Assembly: GCA_029783825.1 (NCBI GenBank)
Contig: JAREIK010000771.1
Coordinates: forward strand, 142,373-206,372
From: Sapria himalayana
Taxonomy: Eukaryota > Streptophyta > Magnoliopsida > Malpighiales > Rafflesiaceae
Direction of reading: 5' to 3'
DNA length: 64,000 nucleotides
The notes beneath the pieces were generated by a model. That model did not search any database and was not told the origin of the DNA. It worked only from the letters and a program-made list of their open reading frames with translations. Both the position numbers and the translations under genes were made by a program. Positions 1 to 12,774 of this stretch are shown in pieces (position 1 is the first letter of the stretch; each line of letters begins with the position of its first letter).

Positions 1-3000
1 TAATTAATAAATCTAATTTTCATTTCTATTTATTATAATTTTAAATATTCATTTAATTATTTATTAGTTTATTTTTATAGAAATATTTATTACAAAATAA
101 ATTATGAGTAAGACAAATATAATTTAAATAATTTATTTTTAATCAAAAAATATATATACGCTTATAAAAGAAGTAAAATTTAAAAATTTAAAATTATTAT
201 TCAGTAATATATTTTACTTTAATTTTGAATAAATTTGGGTTTTGTAAATATTTTTAATTTATATCTATCTTATTATTAATTGTTTATTAATTTAATTTTT
301 GATCATTATTATAATAACTATCAATAAAATAATTTATATTGAATTTATATGATGTTTGATTATTAATAATATTATAACTAAATATTGTATTCACATTTCA
401 GAAAATTTTAAATCTCAAAACCATTAAACTGGTATACATTAATAATAAATCATAAATCTCAATTTAATTTTTATTCAGTATAATTTTAAATTTTTATTTT
501 AATTATTTATCAGTTTATTTTTATAGAAATCTTAATTACAAATTGAATTATTAGTGAGTCAGATATAATTTAAAAAATTTATATTTTATCAAAAGAAAAT
601 ATAAGCTGATAAAAAAGGCACAATTTTAAAAACAAAATTTTATTATTTAGTAAAATATTTTATTTTGATTTTGTATCATTTTAGATTTTGCATTTATATT
701 TTAATTTATATCATTCTTTTTAATAATAGTTTATTAATTAATTATTGATCATTATTATAATATCTATTAATAAAATTATCTATATTGCGTTTACATTATA
801 TATAATTATTATGATTATTATAACTAAATATTATATTCAGAATTAAAAAAAATTAAAAATTATTATATTTTCAAAGGTTATAACCTTCAAAAATAATAAA
901 AAACAAAAAATTAAATTTTTTGTTTTTTCATTCTTTAAATAAAAACTTTTAATCACTAAAGGCATAAACACTTAAATCACTAAACCCCAAAACACCTAAA
1001 AACATAAACAATTAAAACTGTATATCCTGAATAATAAATAAAAAATATCACTTTTATTTGTATTCATTATAATTTTAAATATTCATTTTAATTATTTTTT
1101 AGTTTATTTTTATAGAATTATAAATTACAAAATATATTATGAGGAAGACAAATATAATTTAAATAATATACTTTTAAGAACAAAAAATATAAACTTATAA
1201 AAAGAAGCAAACATCAAAAACATTATTATTTAGTAATTTATTTTACTTTGATTTTGAATAAATTTAAGTTTTGCAAATATATTTTTAATAATATCTATCT
1301 TATCTATAATAGTTTATTAATTTATTTTTTGATCATTAATATAATATCTATCAATATAATTGTTTATATTGAATTTATATGATATATAGTTATTAATATT
1401 ATCAAAACTTAATATAGTATTCACATTTAAAAAAAATTTTAAAATTATTATATTTTAAAATGTTATAACCTTAAAAAATATGAAAAAATAACAAAAAATA
1501 ATTTTTTTGTTATATCATTGTTTAAATAAAACTTATGAACCAATAAATACCTAAACACATAAATCTTTAAACACCTAAACCTAGATGCCCCTTAATACTT
1601 AAACCTTTAAACACGTAAACCTTAAATATAATTTAAATAATTTATTTAAATATTAATTACAAAATAAATTATGAGGGATAAAATTTAATTTAAATAATTT
1701 ATTTTTTATCAAAATAAATTTTATTATCTCATAAAATGAGGCAAAACTAAAAAACAAAAATTATTATTTAGTAATAAATTTGCTTTGATTTTTAATCATT
1801 TTAGTTTTTTTAATTAAATTTAAATTTATATCTATCATATTAATAATAGTTTATTAATTTATTTTTTAATAATTGATATAATATCTATCAATAAAATTGT
1901 TTATATTTAGTTTATATTATATAATGTTATAATAATTATTATTACTAAATACTGTATTCACATTTTTAAAAAATTTTAAAATTATTATATTTTCCAAGGT
2001 TATAATCTTTGAAAATTTGAAAAAATATCAAAATAATTTATTTGTTATTTCATTGTTCAAATAAAACCTATAAACCACTAAATGCCTAAATACTTAAATG
2101 AATAACTTCTAAATCTCGAAAACCCTAAATAAATAATTTATTTAATCAGATATATCCTAAATAATAAACAATAAATCTAATTTTTATTTTTCCATTATAA
2201 GTTTAAATATTCATTTTAATTATTTATTTGTTTATTTTTATATTACTATTAATTACAAAGTAAATTATAAGTTAGACAATTGTAATTTATATAATTTTTT
2301 TTCATCAAAAAAAATATTGATAAACTTATTAAAAAAAATTAAATACAAAAAAGTAATATATAATAATATAATTTGCTTTGCTTCTGAATCATTATTGGTT
2401 TTGTAATTATATTTTAATTGATATCTATTTTATTAATAATAGATTATTAATTTATTTTTTGATCATTATTAAAATATTTATCAATAAAATTGTTTATATT
2501 GAATTTATATGATATTTAAATATAATGATTATTATAACTAAATATTGAATTCACTTTTCAAAAAAATTTTAAAATTATTATATTTACAAAGGTTATAACC
2601 GTTGGAAATATGAAAAAAATATTAAAAATAAAATTTATGTTATATTATATTTAAAATAAAAACTATAAACCACTAAATGCCAAAACACTTAATTCAATAA
2701 CTCCTAAATCTCTAAAACCCTAAAAAGATAATACTTTTAAACTAGTTTACCCTAAATAATAAATAATAAATCTCAATAATATTTTTTTCATTATAATTAA
2801 AAATATTCATTTTAATTATTTATTCATTTATTTTTATATAAATATTAATTACAAAATAAATTATGAGTTAAACAAATATAATTTATATAAATGATTTTTC
2901 ATTGAAAAATATAGATAAACTTATAAAAAGAATAAAAAATTTTAAAACTAAAATTTATTATATAGTAATATATTTTGCTCTCCTTCTAAATCATTTTAGA

Positions 3001-3199
3001 TTTTTTAATTATATTTTAATTGATATCTATCTAATTAATAATTGTTTATTAATTTATTTTTTGATCATTATTAGAATATTTATCAATAAAAGTATTTATA
3101 TTGAATTTATTTGATTTATAAATATAATTATTATTATAACTAAATATTGAATTCGCGTTTGAAAAAAATTTAAAAATTATAATATTTATAAAGGTTATA

Positions 3200-6100
3200 T
3201 CCTTTGGAAATATGAAAAAATAATAAAAATAAATTTTATGTTATTTTATTTTTTAAATAAAAACTACAAACCACTAAATGCATACACAGTTATATCAATA
3301 AACTCCTAAACCCCATAATGCCTAAATACATAAACCTTTAAACCGCTATATACTACTTAATAATTAATAAATTGAATTTTTATTTAAATTTATTATAATT
3401 TTAAATATTCATTTTAATTATTTATTAGTTTATTTTTATAAAAATTTTTATTACAAAATAAATTATGAGTGCGACACATATAATTTAAATAATTTATTTT
3501 TAATCAAAAAATATATATACTTTTTTAGAAGAAGCATAAATGAAGTAGTATTAAAAATTAAAAATTATTATCAAATATTATATTTTACTTTAATTTTGAA
3601 TCAATTTGAGTTTTGTAAATATTTTTTAATTAATATCAATCTTATTATAAATAGTCTATTAATTTAATTTTTGATCATTATTATAATATCTATCAATAAA
3701 ATTGTTTATATTTATTTTATATGATATATTATTATTAAAATTATTATAACTTATTATTGTATTCAAATTTCAAAAAATTTTAAATATTATTAAATTTTCA
3801 AAGGCTATAACATTTGAAAATGACAAAAAATTACAATTTTTTTTGGTAATTTTATTGTTTAAAGAAAACCTATAAATCACTAAATGCCTAAAAACATAGA
3901 TCGCTAAACTTCTAAATTACAAAACCTGAAAATACTTAAACCATTAAACTAATATACATTAATAATAAATCATAAATCTCATTTTAATTTTTATTTAGTA
4001 TAATTTTAATTTTTTTTTTAATTATTTATCAGTTTATTTTTATAGAAATATTAATTACAAAATAAATTATTAGTGAGACAGATATAATTTAAATTAAACT
4101 GGTATACCCTAAATAATAAATAATAAATCTCATTTTTTTTCATTATATTTTTAGATATTCTTTTTAATTATTTATTTGTTTATTTTTATATAAATAGTAA
4201 TTAAAAAAAATTAATGAGTTAGACAAATATATTTTATGTAAATTATTTTTAATCAAAAAAATAATGATAAACTTTTTAAAATACAAAAAATGCAAAATAA
4301 AAAATTATTATATAGTAATATATTTTGCTTTGCTTATGAATCCTTTTATGTTTTGTAATTATATTTTAATTGATATCTATCTTATTAATAATAGATTATT
4401 AATTTATTTTTTGATCATTATTAGAATATTTATCACTAAAATTGTTTATGTTGAAATATGCTATATAAATATATTGATTATTATAACTAAATATTGAAAT
4501 TAATTTTGAAAAAAATTTAAAAATTATTATAGTTTCAAATGTTATAACCTTTGAAAATATCAAAAAATAATAAAAATAAATGTCTTGTTATTTTATTTTT
4601 TAAATAAAACGTATGAAGCACTAAATGCATGCACAATTAAATCAGTAAACACCTAAACCCAGTAATACATAAATACAAAAACCATTAAACTACAATATAA
4701 TACATAATAATTAATAAATCTAATTTTAATTTCTATTTATTATAGTTTATATATTCATTTTAATTATTTATTAGTTTATTTTTATGGAAATATTTATTAT
4801 AAAATAAATTATAAGTGCGACAAATATAATTAAAATAATTTATTTTTAATCAAAAAATATATATAAGCTTATAAAATAAGAAAACATTAAAAATTAAAAA
4901 TAATTATCCAGTAATATATTTTACTTTAATTTTGAATCAATTTGGGTTTTGTAAAAAATTTTTAATAAATATCTATCTTATTATGAATAGTTTATTTTTA
5001 TAATTTTTGATCATTATTATAATATCTATCAATAAAATTGTTTATATTTATTTTATATGATATAGATTTATTTAAATTATTATATCTTAATATTGTATTC
5101 AAATTTCAAAAAATTTTAAATATTATTAAATTTTCAAAGGCTATAACATTTGAAAATGACAAAAAATTACAATTTTTTTCGTAATCTTATTGTTTAAAGA
5201 AAACCTATAAATCACTAAATGCCTAAAAACTTAGATCGCTAAACTCCTAAATGACAAAACCTCAAAATAGTTAAACCATTAAACTAATATACATTAATAA
5301 TAAATCATAAATCTAATTTTAATTTTTATTTAGTATAATTTTAAATTTTTATTTTAATTATTTATCAGTTTATTTTTATAGAAATATTAATTACAAAATA
5401 AATTATTTGTGAGACAGATATAACTTAAATTAAACAAGTATACCCTAAATAATAAATAATAAATCTCATTTTTGTATTATGATTTGTAATATTCATTTTA
5501 ATTATTAATTTTTTATTTTTATATAAACAATAATTAAAAAATAAATTATGAGTTAGACAAATATAATTTATTTAAATTATTTTTAATCAAAAAAATATAG
5601 ATAAACTTTTTAAAATAATAAAAAATGCAAAATAAAAAATTATTATATATTAATATATTTTGCTTTGCTTATGAATCATTTTATGTTTTGTAATTATATT
5701 TTAATTGATATCTATCTTATTAATAATAGATTATTAATTTATTTTTTGATCATTATTAGAATATTTATCACTAAAATTGTTTATGTTGAAATATGCTATA
5801 TAAATATATTGATTATTATAACTAAATATTGAAATTACTTTTGAAAAAAATTTAAAATTTATTATATTTTCAAATGTTATAACCTTTGAAAATATCAAAA
5901 AATAATAAAAATAAATGTCTTGTTATTTTATTTTTTAAATAAAACCTATGAAGCACTAAATGCATGCACAATTAAATCAGTAAACACCTAAACCTAGTAA
6001 TACCTAAATACAAAAAACATTAAGCTACAATATAATACATAATAATTAATAAATCTAATTTTAATTTCTATTTATTATTGTTTATATATTCATTTTTAAT

Positions 6101-7230
6101 TTTTTATTAGTTTATTTTTATAGAAATATTTATTATAAAATAAATTATGAGTGCGACAAATATAATTAAAATAATTTATTTTTAATCAAAAAATATATAT
6201 ACGCTTATAAAAGAAGAAAAATTTAAAAATTAAAAATTATTATCCAGTAATATATTTTACTTTAATTTTGAATCAATTTGGGTTTTGTAAATATTTTTTA
6301 ATTAATATCTATCTTATTATTAATAGTTTATTAATTTAATTTTTGATCATTTTTATAATATCTATCAATAAAATTATTTATATTGAATTTATATCATATA
6401 TAATTATTAATATTATTATAACAAAATATAATATTCACATTTAAAAAAATTGTAAATATTATTATATTTTCAAATGTACCTATGAAAATGACAAAAAATT
6501 ACAAATTTTTTTTTGTTATTTTATTGATTAAATAAAACCAATAAACCACTAAATGTTTAAAAACATTAATCGCTAAACTTCTAAGAGACAAAACCTCTAA
6601 ATACTTAAACCATTAAACTAGTATACATTAATAATAATCATACGTATCATTTTAATTTTTATTTAGAATAATTTTAAATTTTTATTTTAATTAATTTTCA
6701 GTTTATTTTGATAGAAATATTAATTACAAAATAAATTATTAGTAAAACAGATCTAATTAAAATTAGACCAGTATACCCTAAATAATAAATAATAAATCTC
6801 ATTATTTTTAATTATAATTTTAAATATTCATTTTAATTATTTAATGGTTTATTTATTTGTTTATTTTTATATAAATATTAATTACAAAATAATCTATGAG
6901 TTACACAAATATAATTTATGTAAATTATTTTTCATCAAAAAATTATAGATAAACTTTTTTTACAAAAAAATTTTCAAAACAAAAAATTATTATATAGTAA
7001 TATATTTTTCTTTGCTTCTGAATCATTTTAGGTTTTGTAATTATATTTTAATTGATATCTATCTTATTAATAATAGATTATTAAGTTATTTTTTCATCAT
7101 TATTAGAATATTTATCAATAAAAAATGTTTATATTGAATTTATATTATATATAAATATAGTGATTATTATAACTAAATATTGTATTTGCTTTTGAAAAAA
7201 TTTTTATAATTGTCATATTTTCAAAGGTTA
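3200..7230 (+). repeat. Dimeric higher-order repeat of about 1.34 kb
   Basis: Short and long satellite units alternate here. Dyad centres at 3807 and 5143 are 1336 bp apart, 4544 and 5879 are 1335 bp apart, and 5143 and 6478 are 1335 bp apart. The sequences also match unit for unit: the heptad block after 3868 closely resembles the one after 5206, and the block after 4612 resembles that after 5950. The long unit owes its extra length to an additional truncated copy of the unit start, about 140 bp, beginning GTATACATTAATAATAAATC. Confidence 0.8.
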
Positions 7231-8641
7231 TAATCTTTGAAAATGTGAAAAAATAAAAAGAAAATATTTTTTCTTTGTTATTCTATTGTTTAAATAAAAC
7301 CTATACACCACTAAATGCCTAAGCATTTAAATCTCTAAACTACAAAATCCAGATACCTTTATATAGATAATCCTTGAAATTGGTATACCCTAAATAAAAA
7401 TTAATAAATTTCTTTTTTATTTGTATTCATTATAATTTAAAAAATTTATTTTGATTGTTTAGTTTTTTATATTTATATATATATATTAATTATAAAATAA
7501 ATTATGAGTTAAAAATATAATTTATAAAAATTATTTTTCATCAAAAAATTGATATGCTTATAAAAAGAATAAAAATTTAAAAACAAATAATTATTATTTA
7601 GTAATATATTTTGCTTTGATTGTGAATCATTTTACTTTTTGATAATATATTTTAAGTAATATCAATCTTATTCATAATAGATTTTTAATTTATTTTTTGA
7701 AAATTTTAGAATATCTATCAATAAAATTGTTTATATTGAATTTATATGATATATAATTATTATAAATAAATATTGCATTTACTTTTGAAAAAAAATTAAA
7801 AATTATTATATTTTCAAAGGTTATAACCTTAAATCAGTAAGCTCATAAATCCTGAAACCCATAAATACATAAACTTTTAACAGATATATACTTTTTAATA
7901 AATAATAAATCTCATTTTTATTTCTATTTATTATAATTTTAAATATTTATTTTAATTATATATAGTTTATTTTTTAGAAAAATTAATTACAAAATAAATT
8001 TCGAGTGAGACAAATATTTATTAAATAATTTAATTTAATAAAAAAAATATAAGCTTATAAAAAGAACGAAAATTTTAAAAATTAAATATTATTATTTAGT
8101 AATATATTTTGATTTGATTTTGAATCATTTTGTCTTATGTAAATATATTTTAATTAATATTAATTACAAAATAAATTATTAGTAAGACAAATCTAATTTA
8201 AATTAGACAAGTATACCCTAAATAATAAATAATAAATCTCATTATTTTTAAATATAATTTTGAATATTCATTTTAATTATTTATTTGTTTATTTTTATAT
8301 AAATATTAATTACAAAATAATTTATGAGTTAAACAAATATAATTTCGTAAATTATTTTTCATCAAAAAATTATAGATAAACTTTTTAAAAGAAATAAAAT
8401 TTCAAATCAAAAAATAATTATATAGTAATATATTTAGCTTTGCTTCTGAATCATTTTAGGTTTTGTAATTATATTTTAATTGATATATATCTTATTAATA
8501 ATAGATTATTAATTTATTTTTTGATCATTATTAGAATATTTATCAATAAAATTGTTTATATTGAATTTATATAATATATAAATATAATGATTAGTATAAC
8601 TAAATATTATATTCTCATTTGGAAAAAATTTAAAAATTATT

Positions 8642-8673
8642 ATATTTTCAAAGGTTATAACCTTTGAAAATAT
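8642..8673. repeat. Perfect 32-bp palindrome of the satellite unit
   Basis: Inverted repeat with half-site ATATTTTCAAAGGTTA and no spacer; every base pairs. It is one of the longest perfect versions of the dyad found once per unit. Such a sequence could extrude as a cruciform or bind a dimeric protein; neither can be shown from sequence alone. Confidence 0.93.
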
Positions 8674-8733
8674 CAAAAAATAATAAAAATAAGTTTTTTG
8701 TTATTTTATTTTTTAAATAAAACCTATAAACCA

Positions 8734-8741
8734 CTCAATGC
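8734..8741. repeat. Left 8-bp target duplication of hAT copy A
   Basis: CTCAATGC, paired with CAAAATGC at 17237-17244. Each differs by one base from the satellite consensus CTAAATGC, which is still intact at the equivalent site next to copy C (63025-63032). Eight base pairs is the normal hAT target duplication. Confidence 0.85.
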
Positions 8742-9558
8742 TAGGGGTGCTCATGGGATGGGACGAGATGAGGATTACAAATCCCCACTCCCTTCCCACA
8801 GTTTGGAGATTTATTATTGAAGATCCAAACCCATCCCATGGGTTTAAAATATCGAGATGAGACGGGACGGAGATCGGGGATTTTGGGTAGGAGAAAATGG
8901 TTCCGTAACAGAATGGAATTCAGACATTTTTTTCAATTTATTTTTTTCAAACCAGCCAAGTTAGGTCATGTCGAAACCTTTTGTTGTACCATTTATCATT
9001 CCTTAGTTATGTATATTTCAAACTCAAATTGGGCCAATTTTTTTTTGTCAAATAGGCTGAATACCACAAACTAGTTCCATTACCTTGTCAAAAGCTTTGA
9101 TGTGCAGAAATGGATAGAAATATTAAATAGAACGGGATCGAGTTGTGTGATTAATTTGGTTCTATGTCTTGTCACATGTTGGCTTTGTTTAGCCGAGTGA
9201 AAGTTAACCAGAATAGCAATACTATATTTTTTAAACAATTACTTAAGATATTAAGGAATAGCTAAAAATGACCACAAACATTAGAAGCATCAAATACTAC
9301 TTAAGTAATTCCTAAAATTAGGCAGCTTAATATAACAAAAAAAAATACAACTAATAACAACCATGATAATAATCATTTCAAAGGTCCGTCCTGGAACTGC
9401 AATGAAAATCCAAACCCAATTAATTATCTCTTCTACAACTCCTCCCTTTTCTTCCTCCACTATAGAAGGTCAACCAAAGATGAAAACATGTTAATCATGT
9501 AGACATAAATTTCTAAGATGAAAGAGTAATAAAAAAACAAAATATTACCTTATAAAAT
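8742..9558 (-). other. hAT copy A: 3' noncoding and subterminal region
   Basis: Between the left terminal repeat and the transposase stop codon. The first 150 or so bases are rich in GGGATGGGAC/GATCGGGG-type motifs, the kind of subterminal sequence hAT transposases bind. The rest is A/T-rich noncoding sequence also present in copy C, where about 75 bp (around 9105-9180 here) are missing. A frame on the plus strand (8817-9074) crosses it but runs against the transposase gene and has no recognisable product. Confidence 0.7.
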
Positions 9559-9626
9559 TTAATACACCCATTCCAAATTTAGTTGGCCAACTATAGTTGG
9601 AAGAATATTTGGATCTTGAGACCCCT

Positions 9627-9716
9627 CTGAAAATTGTAATGAACCATATTTTTATTAAATTGAATGAATAAAATAAGTAAAAGTGAAATTAAAATTTACA
9701 AGATTTGTATACTAAC
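9627..9716 (-). other. Last intron of the hAT transposase gene (copy A)
   Basis: Read on the minus strand the donor is TCAG^GTTAGT and the acceptor TTTTCAG^AGGGG. Splicing joins the LVQDIDDNKS frame to EGSQDPNILPT and ends with a stop after NLEWVY. The same intron is present in copy C (63841-63932). The joined frame continues exactly across both borders, which supports the call. Confidence 0.8.
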
Positions 9717-10112
9717 CTGATTTATTATCATCAATGTCTTGAACTAATTCTTCAATTTATATAGGTTTGTTTGAGCTTCTCAACCAATCTTGTAGACATA
9801 TGAGAACTTCAGCTGTAGTAGGTGTTAAAGAACTCTGAAATTTATCTAAAGTTCTCCCCCCAGTGATAAATATAGATTCGTAGGCCACAGTAGATGGTTT
9901 GATAGAAAATACATTCCTTTCATCATTTGCCAAAGAAGGATACCTAACCTCATTTACCTTCCACTAGTTTAGAATATCAAAATTAATTCTATTTTTTTCA
10001 ATTTGTCCTCCCAGTACCTATCCAACTCTTCCAAAGCTGCAACTTCTTGTTCTTTCTCCAATTAAACAAAAAAATCATCAACATAAGTATCACTACCAAC
10101 AAAGAAATCATC

Positions 10113-10115
10113 ATT
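10113..10115. repeat. 3-bp target duplication (ATT) of the CACTA element, left
   Basis: ATT here and again at 14921-14923, exactly abutting the CACTA ends. Removing the element and one duplication rejoins the hAT transposase sequence across an acidic, low-conservation stretch. Confidence 0.88.
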
Positions 10116-10129
10116 CACTACAACAAAAT

Positions 10130-10395
10130 AGCAAATTAATGATGCTTTATATCTTGACGCTTTCATAAAATGTCATTATTCTATTTGTAATTAGACATTT
10201 AATGACATTTTTCTAAAAGTGTCATTATTTGGAAAATGTATGAAGTTTTTATGGCACTTACTAGAAGTGTCATTATTACTACATCAAAACTTAAAATTAA
10301 TGACGCTTTATATCTTGACGCTTTTATAAAATGTCACTATTATATTTGTAAGTACACATTTAATGACACTTACTAGATGTGTCATTGTTAAGACT
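10130..10395. repeat. Subterminal repeats of the CACTA left end, including a duplicated end
   Basis: A unit of about 161 bp occurs twice. The terminal ACTACAACAAAA..AATTAATGATGC at 10117 is echoed by ACTACATCAAAA..AATTAATGACGC at 10278, and the rest (CTTTATATCTTGACGC, then AAATGTCA, then GTGTCATT) follows at equal spacing in both. The short GTGTCAT/ATGACAC motif recurs in both orientations and also near the right end. Confidence 0.8.
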
Positions 10396-10450
10396 AATAA
10401 GTTAGGAAAATTGCTTAACTCCTTAAAAATTTCCAAGGAAAAAGGGGTTG

Positions 10451-10574
10451 AAAATTATAAACATTATCACTTTTATTAGTGTCATGGATGTGAAAAAATT
10501 AATTTTGAATTTAAAATTATAAACATTATCACTTTTATTAGTGTCATGGATGTGAAAAAATTAATTTTGAATTT
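10451..10574. repeat. Exact 62-bp tandem duplication inside the CACTA
   Basis: 10451-10512 and 10513-10574 appear identical base for base. Each copy includes AACATTATCACTTTTATTAG followed by TGTCATGGATGTG. Identity over 62 bp implies a recent duplication or sequence correction. Confidence 0.88.
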
Positions 10575-10924
10575 ATAGATTTGTAACAAATTTCTTATTT
10601 ATTTTTTTTAATAAGTAATAATATTTTTATTTTTACTCTAGATTAATAAAAAAATTATCAAATTTTAGTTCAAAATTATTTATTAAAAATAAACAGAAAC
10701 TTATGATAAAATTAAAAAATATCTAAATATTTATACATTCAAAATTGTGGTTTTTATTTATAAAATAAGTAATAATATTTAATTTTAAAATATAATTTGT
10801 TAATATTTAATTTATCCCTAAGAGAAATAAAAATAAAATGTAAATATTAGGTGACTTAATATAATTATGTGAAAATTTTAATATTATTTTTAACTTAATT
10901 ATATTGAATAATCTATCGCTAGAA
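10575..10924. other. CACTA interior, AT-rich, nothing recognised
   Basis: Very A/T-rich sequence between the left subterminal repeats and the exon-like segment. No open frame, repeat family or RNA structure could be recognised here. Confidence 0.5.
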
Positions 10925-11019
10925 AGAGTTGCACTTCTTCTTCATCACGTTCGTCCAATTCCAGCAGCTCGGGTTCAAGCTCGCGTCTTCGAAATCATTG
11001 GCCATATTTGCAGCATCCT
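10925..11019 (+). other. Possible captured 5' exon of a host gene
   Basis: A short G/C-richer segment in AT-rich surroundings. It has an open frame on the plus strand, including LLLHHVRPIPAARVQARV and then FEIIGHICSI, and ends in a good 5' splice site, CATCCT^GTAAGT, with GT at 11020-11021. Sequence beyond is AT-rich and intron-like. CACTA elements are known to capture host gene pieces; the composition and donor site fit that, but I do not recognise the protein. An alternative is the element's own untranslated leader. Confidence 0.4.
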
Positions 11020-11193
11020 GTAAGTTTCTCCATTAAGTTTATAATTGTATCAGTTCTTCGATATCGTTAACCTAATTAATGAATGTGAACGTGTTCCGAG
11101 TAATTTAGTATAAAATGCAGTATTATAAACAATGGATGATTCCTCGGGAATCCATCCCATGAAAGAGCTAATCTTATAACTTAGCATAAAAAA

Positions 11194-11376
11194 CTATGCA
11201 TAAAACGCAGAAGCCCAAGAGTAATTTAGCTTTATTTTTCGGGAGTAATCGACGAGAACAACAGAAGAGTTGGGCTGAACTGACACAATAAGCATTCCCT
11301 TTGTTGGAAACCTTTTCTTCACCGGAGAATACCAATCCACGGTGTCGAGGCCATTTGTTAGTTTGGCACTAGTCAT
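11194..11376 (-). other. 60-codon open frame of unknown origin in the CACTA interior
   Basis: Minus-strand frame with mixed residue composition unlike the Ile/Asn/Lys-rich frames of the satellite; it includes GLDTVDWYSPVKKRFPTKG and NSSVVLVDYSRKIKLNY. Local G+C is higher than on either side. It may be part of a captured host gene. I do not recognise it, see no splice borders that would extend it, and cannot exclude chance. Confidence 0.3.
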
Positions 11377-12774
11377 TTATGGGATTCCATCTTGAGGAAA
11401 GTGGTGATTTGAAAATTCTTATTTCTATCTCTGATTCAATGCTAACTTCTTCTCCAATTTATTTTACTTATGACAATTCGAGTGCTCTCTAGTACCCAAA
11501 CATTAAAAATTCGGCCTTATGACAATTCTGCCTTATGAAAGATAGATATATTTTACTTATGACAATTCTGCCTTATGTCATATTCTTATATTGTAAAAAA
11601 CAAACAGACATTAAAAATTATAGAACATCAATTGAACTTGGGCCTAAACATAAAGCTGAGCTTAGCTTGGATATTCTAGAATCTTCTAGAATCAACATTA
11701 TTGTGGCATTGGACATTGTGTAACTCCCTTATGTCATAATCTTTCATAAGCTTTTCTTCAATGACATATTATATCAATGAAATAGAAATTAAATATTGGA
11801 GTAGTCTTGTTTGATATGTTCTTTTTGTAGATATTGAAGCTTATTGATTACATCAAGCTCAATCTCATGGCTTAGTTCATCAGCTAGCATGTTAGTCTTT
11901 TCTAACTTATAATTCAAACACAATAAACTTTTACTAGAAACTCCAATCATTGAGCTTTTTTAAAGTGATTTTCTATTGTGTTTGAAAATAAATTAATTGT
12001 ATATTATTCATGCTCACCAAGAAACGAGAACCTATATGGTAATGTCCCCATGCAAGTTAGTAGTGAATTATAATGATTATTTCTTTTTCTTGAATTATTA
12101 TTTGACATTTTATTTACTAACTTTTTTGAGATATTTTGTCTGTATTCACTATTGTGTTATGCATAATTGAGTATTTTTTTATAGAGATTTTAATAAATAT
12201 ATATTTTGAGAAAATTTGTTGAATATTAGTGAAATTCGAGTTATCTTTAGTGATATTTGTAGACTTGATGGAGTGAAGATATTTCCCATTATATGAAAGA
12301 ATTACCTAATTTCTTTTTTTTATGCTTGGATATTTGAGAGCAATGTAAACTTTCATTTTCTCTCCAATGATTACTTTTTGGCTTCTTTCAACTCTAGACT
12401 TCAATTGGAGTGAGATTCATTAAGATTGTGGTTGGACTTCTATTTAACAAATAAATAGAAGTGTCGATACTTTGGCTTATAAGTATATTGGAAGAATCTT
12501 TTGAGGCATAATGGGCCTAGGTCATCTTTATTATCACATGATTCTTCTTCTTTACAACATCATCATTATAGTGAGAAATTTATGGAGTTGTGATATGAAT
12601 TCATTTTTATTCACAATAGAAGACAAAATGCTTAGAGAGTTACTCTTTCCATTTGTCACTTTTAACTTTTAAGTACTTTTATTATATTTTGGAGTATCTT
12701 TCAATTAAGTTTTGAAACTTCTTAGATATTAAGTATACTTTAGATTTTTATATAATAAAGTAAACTCACATCAT
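11377..12774. other. CACTA interior, no recognised coding content
   Basis: A/T-rich sequence of moderate complexity with only short open frames, for example 11535-11723 on the plus strand, which begins within a local repeat of the motif ATGACAATTCTGCCTTATG (11518-11577). No transposase, RNA gene or known repeat could be identified. It may be intron or spacer of the original element. Confidence 0.45.

Larger units (their letters stand above)
1..8733 (+). repeat. AT-rich satellite array, forward orientation (block 1)
   Basis: Diverged tandem repeat, overwhelmingly A+T. Dyad centres near 880, 1465, 2002, 2595, 3197, 3807, 4544, 5143, 5879, 6478, 7230, 7823 and 8657 mark successive units. Spacings fall into two classes, about 590-610 bp and about 735-750 bp, with exceptions where units are deleted or extended. 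Each unit shows in order: a TAATAAATCTCA-like segment, a stretch containing AAATTATGAGT, an AAGCTTATAAAAAG-like stretch, a TTTTTGATCATTATTA stretch, the dyad, and a block of CCTAAA-like heptads. Short open frames in these units are by-products of the AT-rich sequence recurring in each monomer, not genes. No other feature is seen in this stretch. Confidence 0.93.

Noticed and set aside
1..8733. Regularly spaced repeats as a possible CRISPR array
   Set aside because: Units are about 600 bp, fully repetitive with no unique spacers, in a eukaryotic context with no cas genes.
8734..8741. Three independent hAT insertions at a preferred target in the satellite
   Set aside because: Possible in principle, but copies also share flanking satellite variants, orientation and, for A and B, an early stop, which favours one insertion followed by amplification.
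8817..9074. Plus-strand frame in the hAT left end (and the related 63233-63481)
   Set aside because: It lies in the 3' noncoding region of the transposase gene on the opposite strand; the frame is not the same length or start in copies A and C and has no recognised domain.
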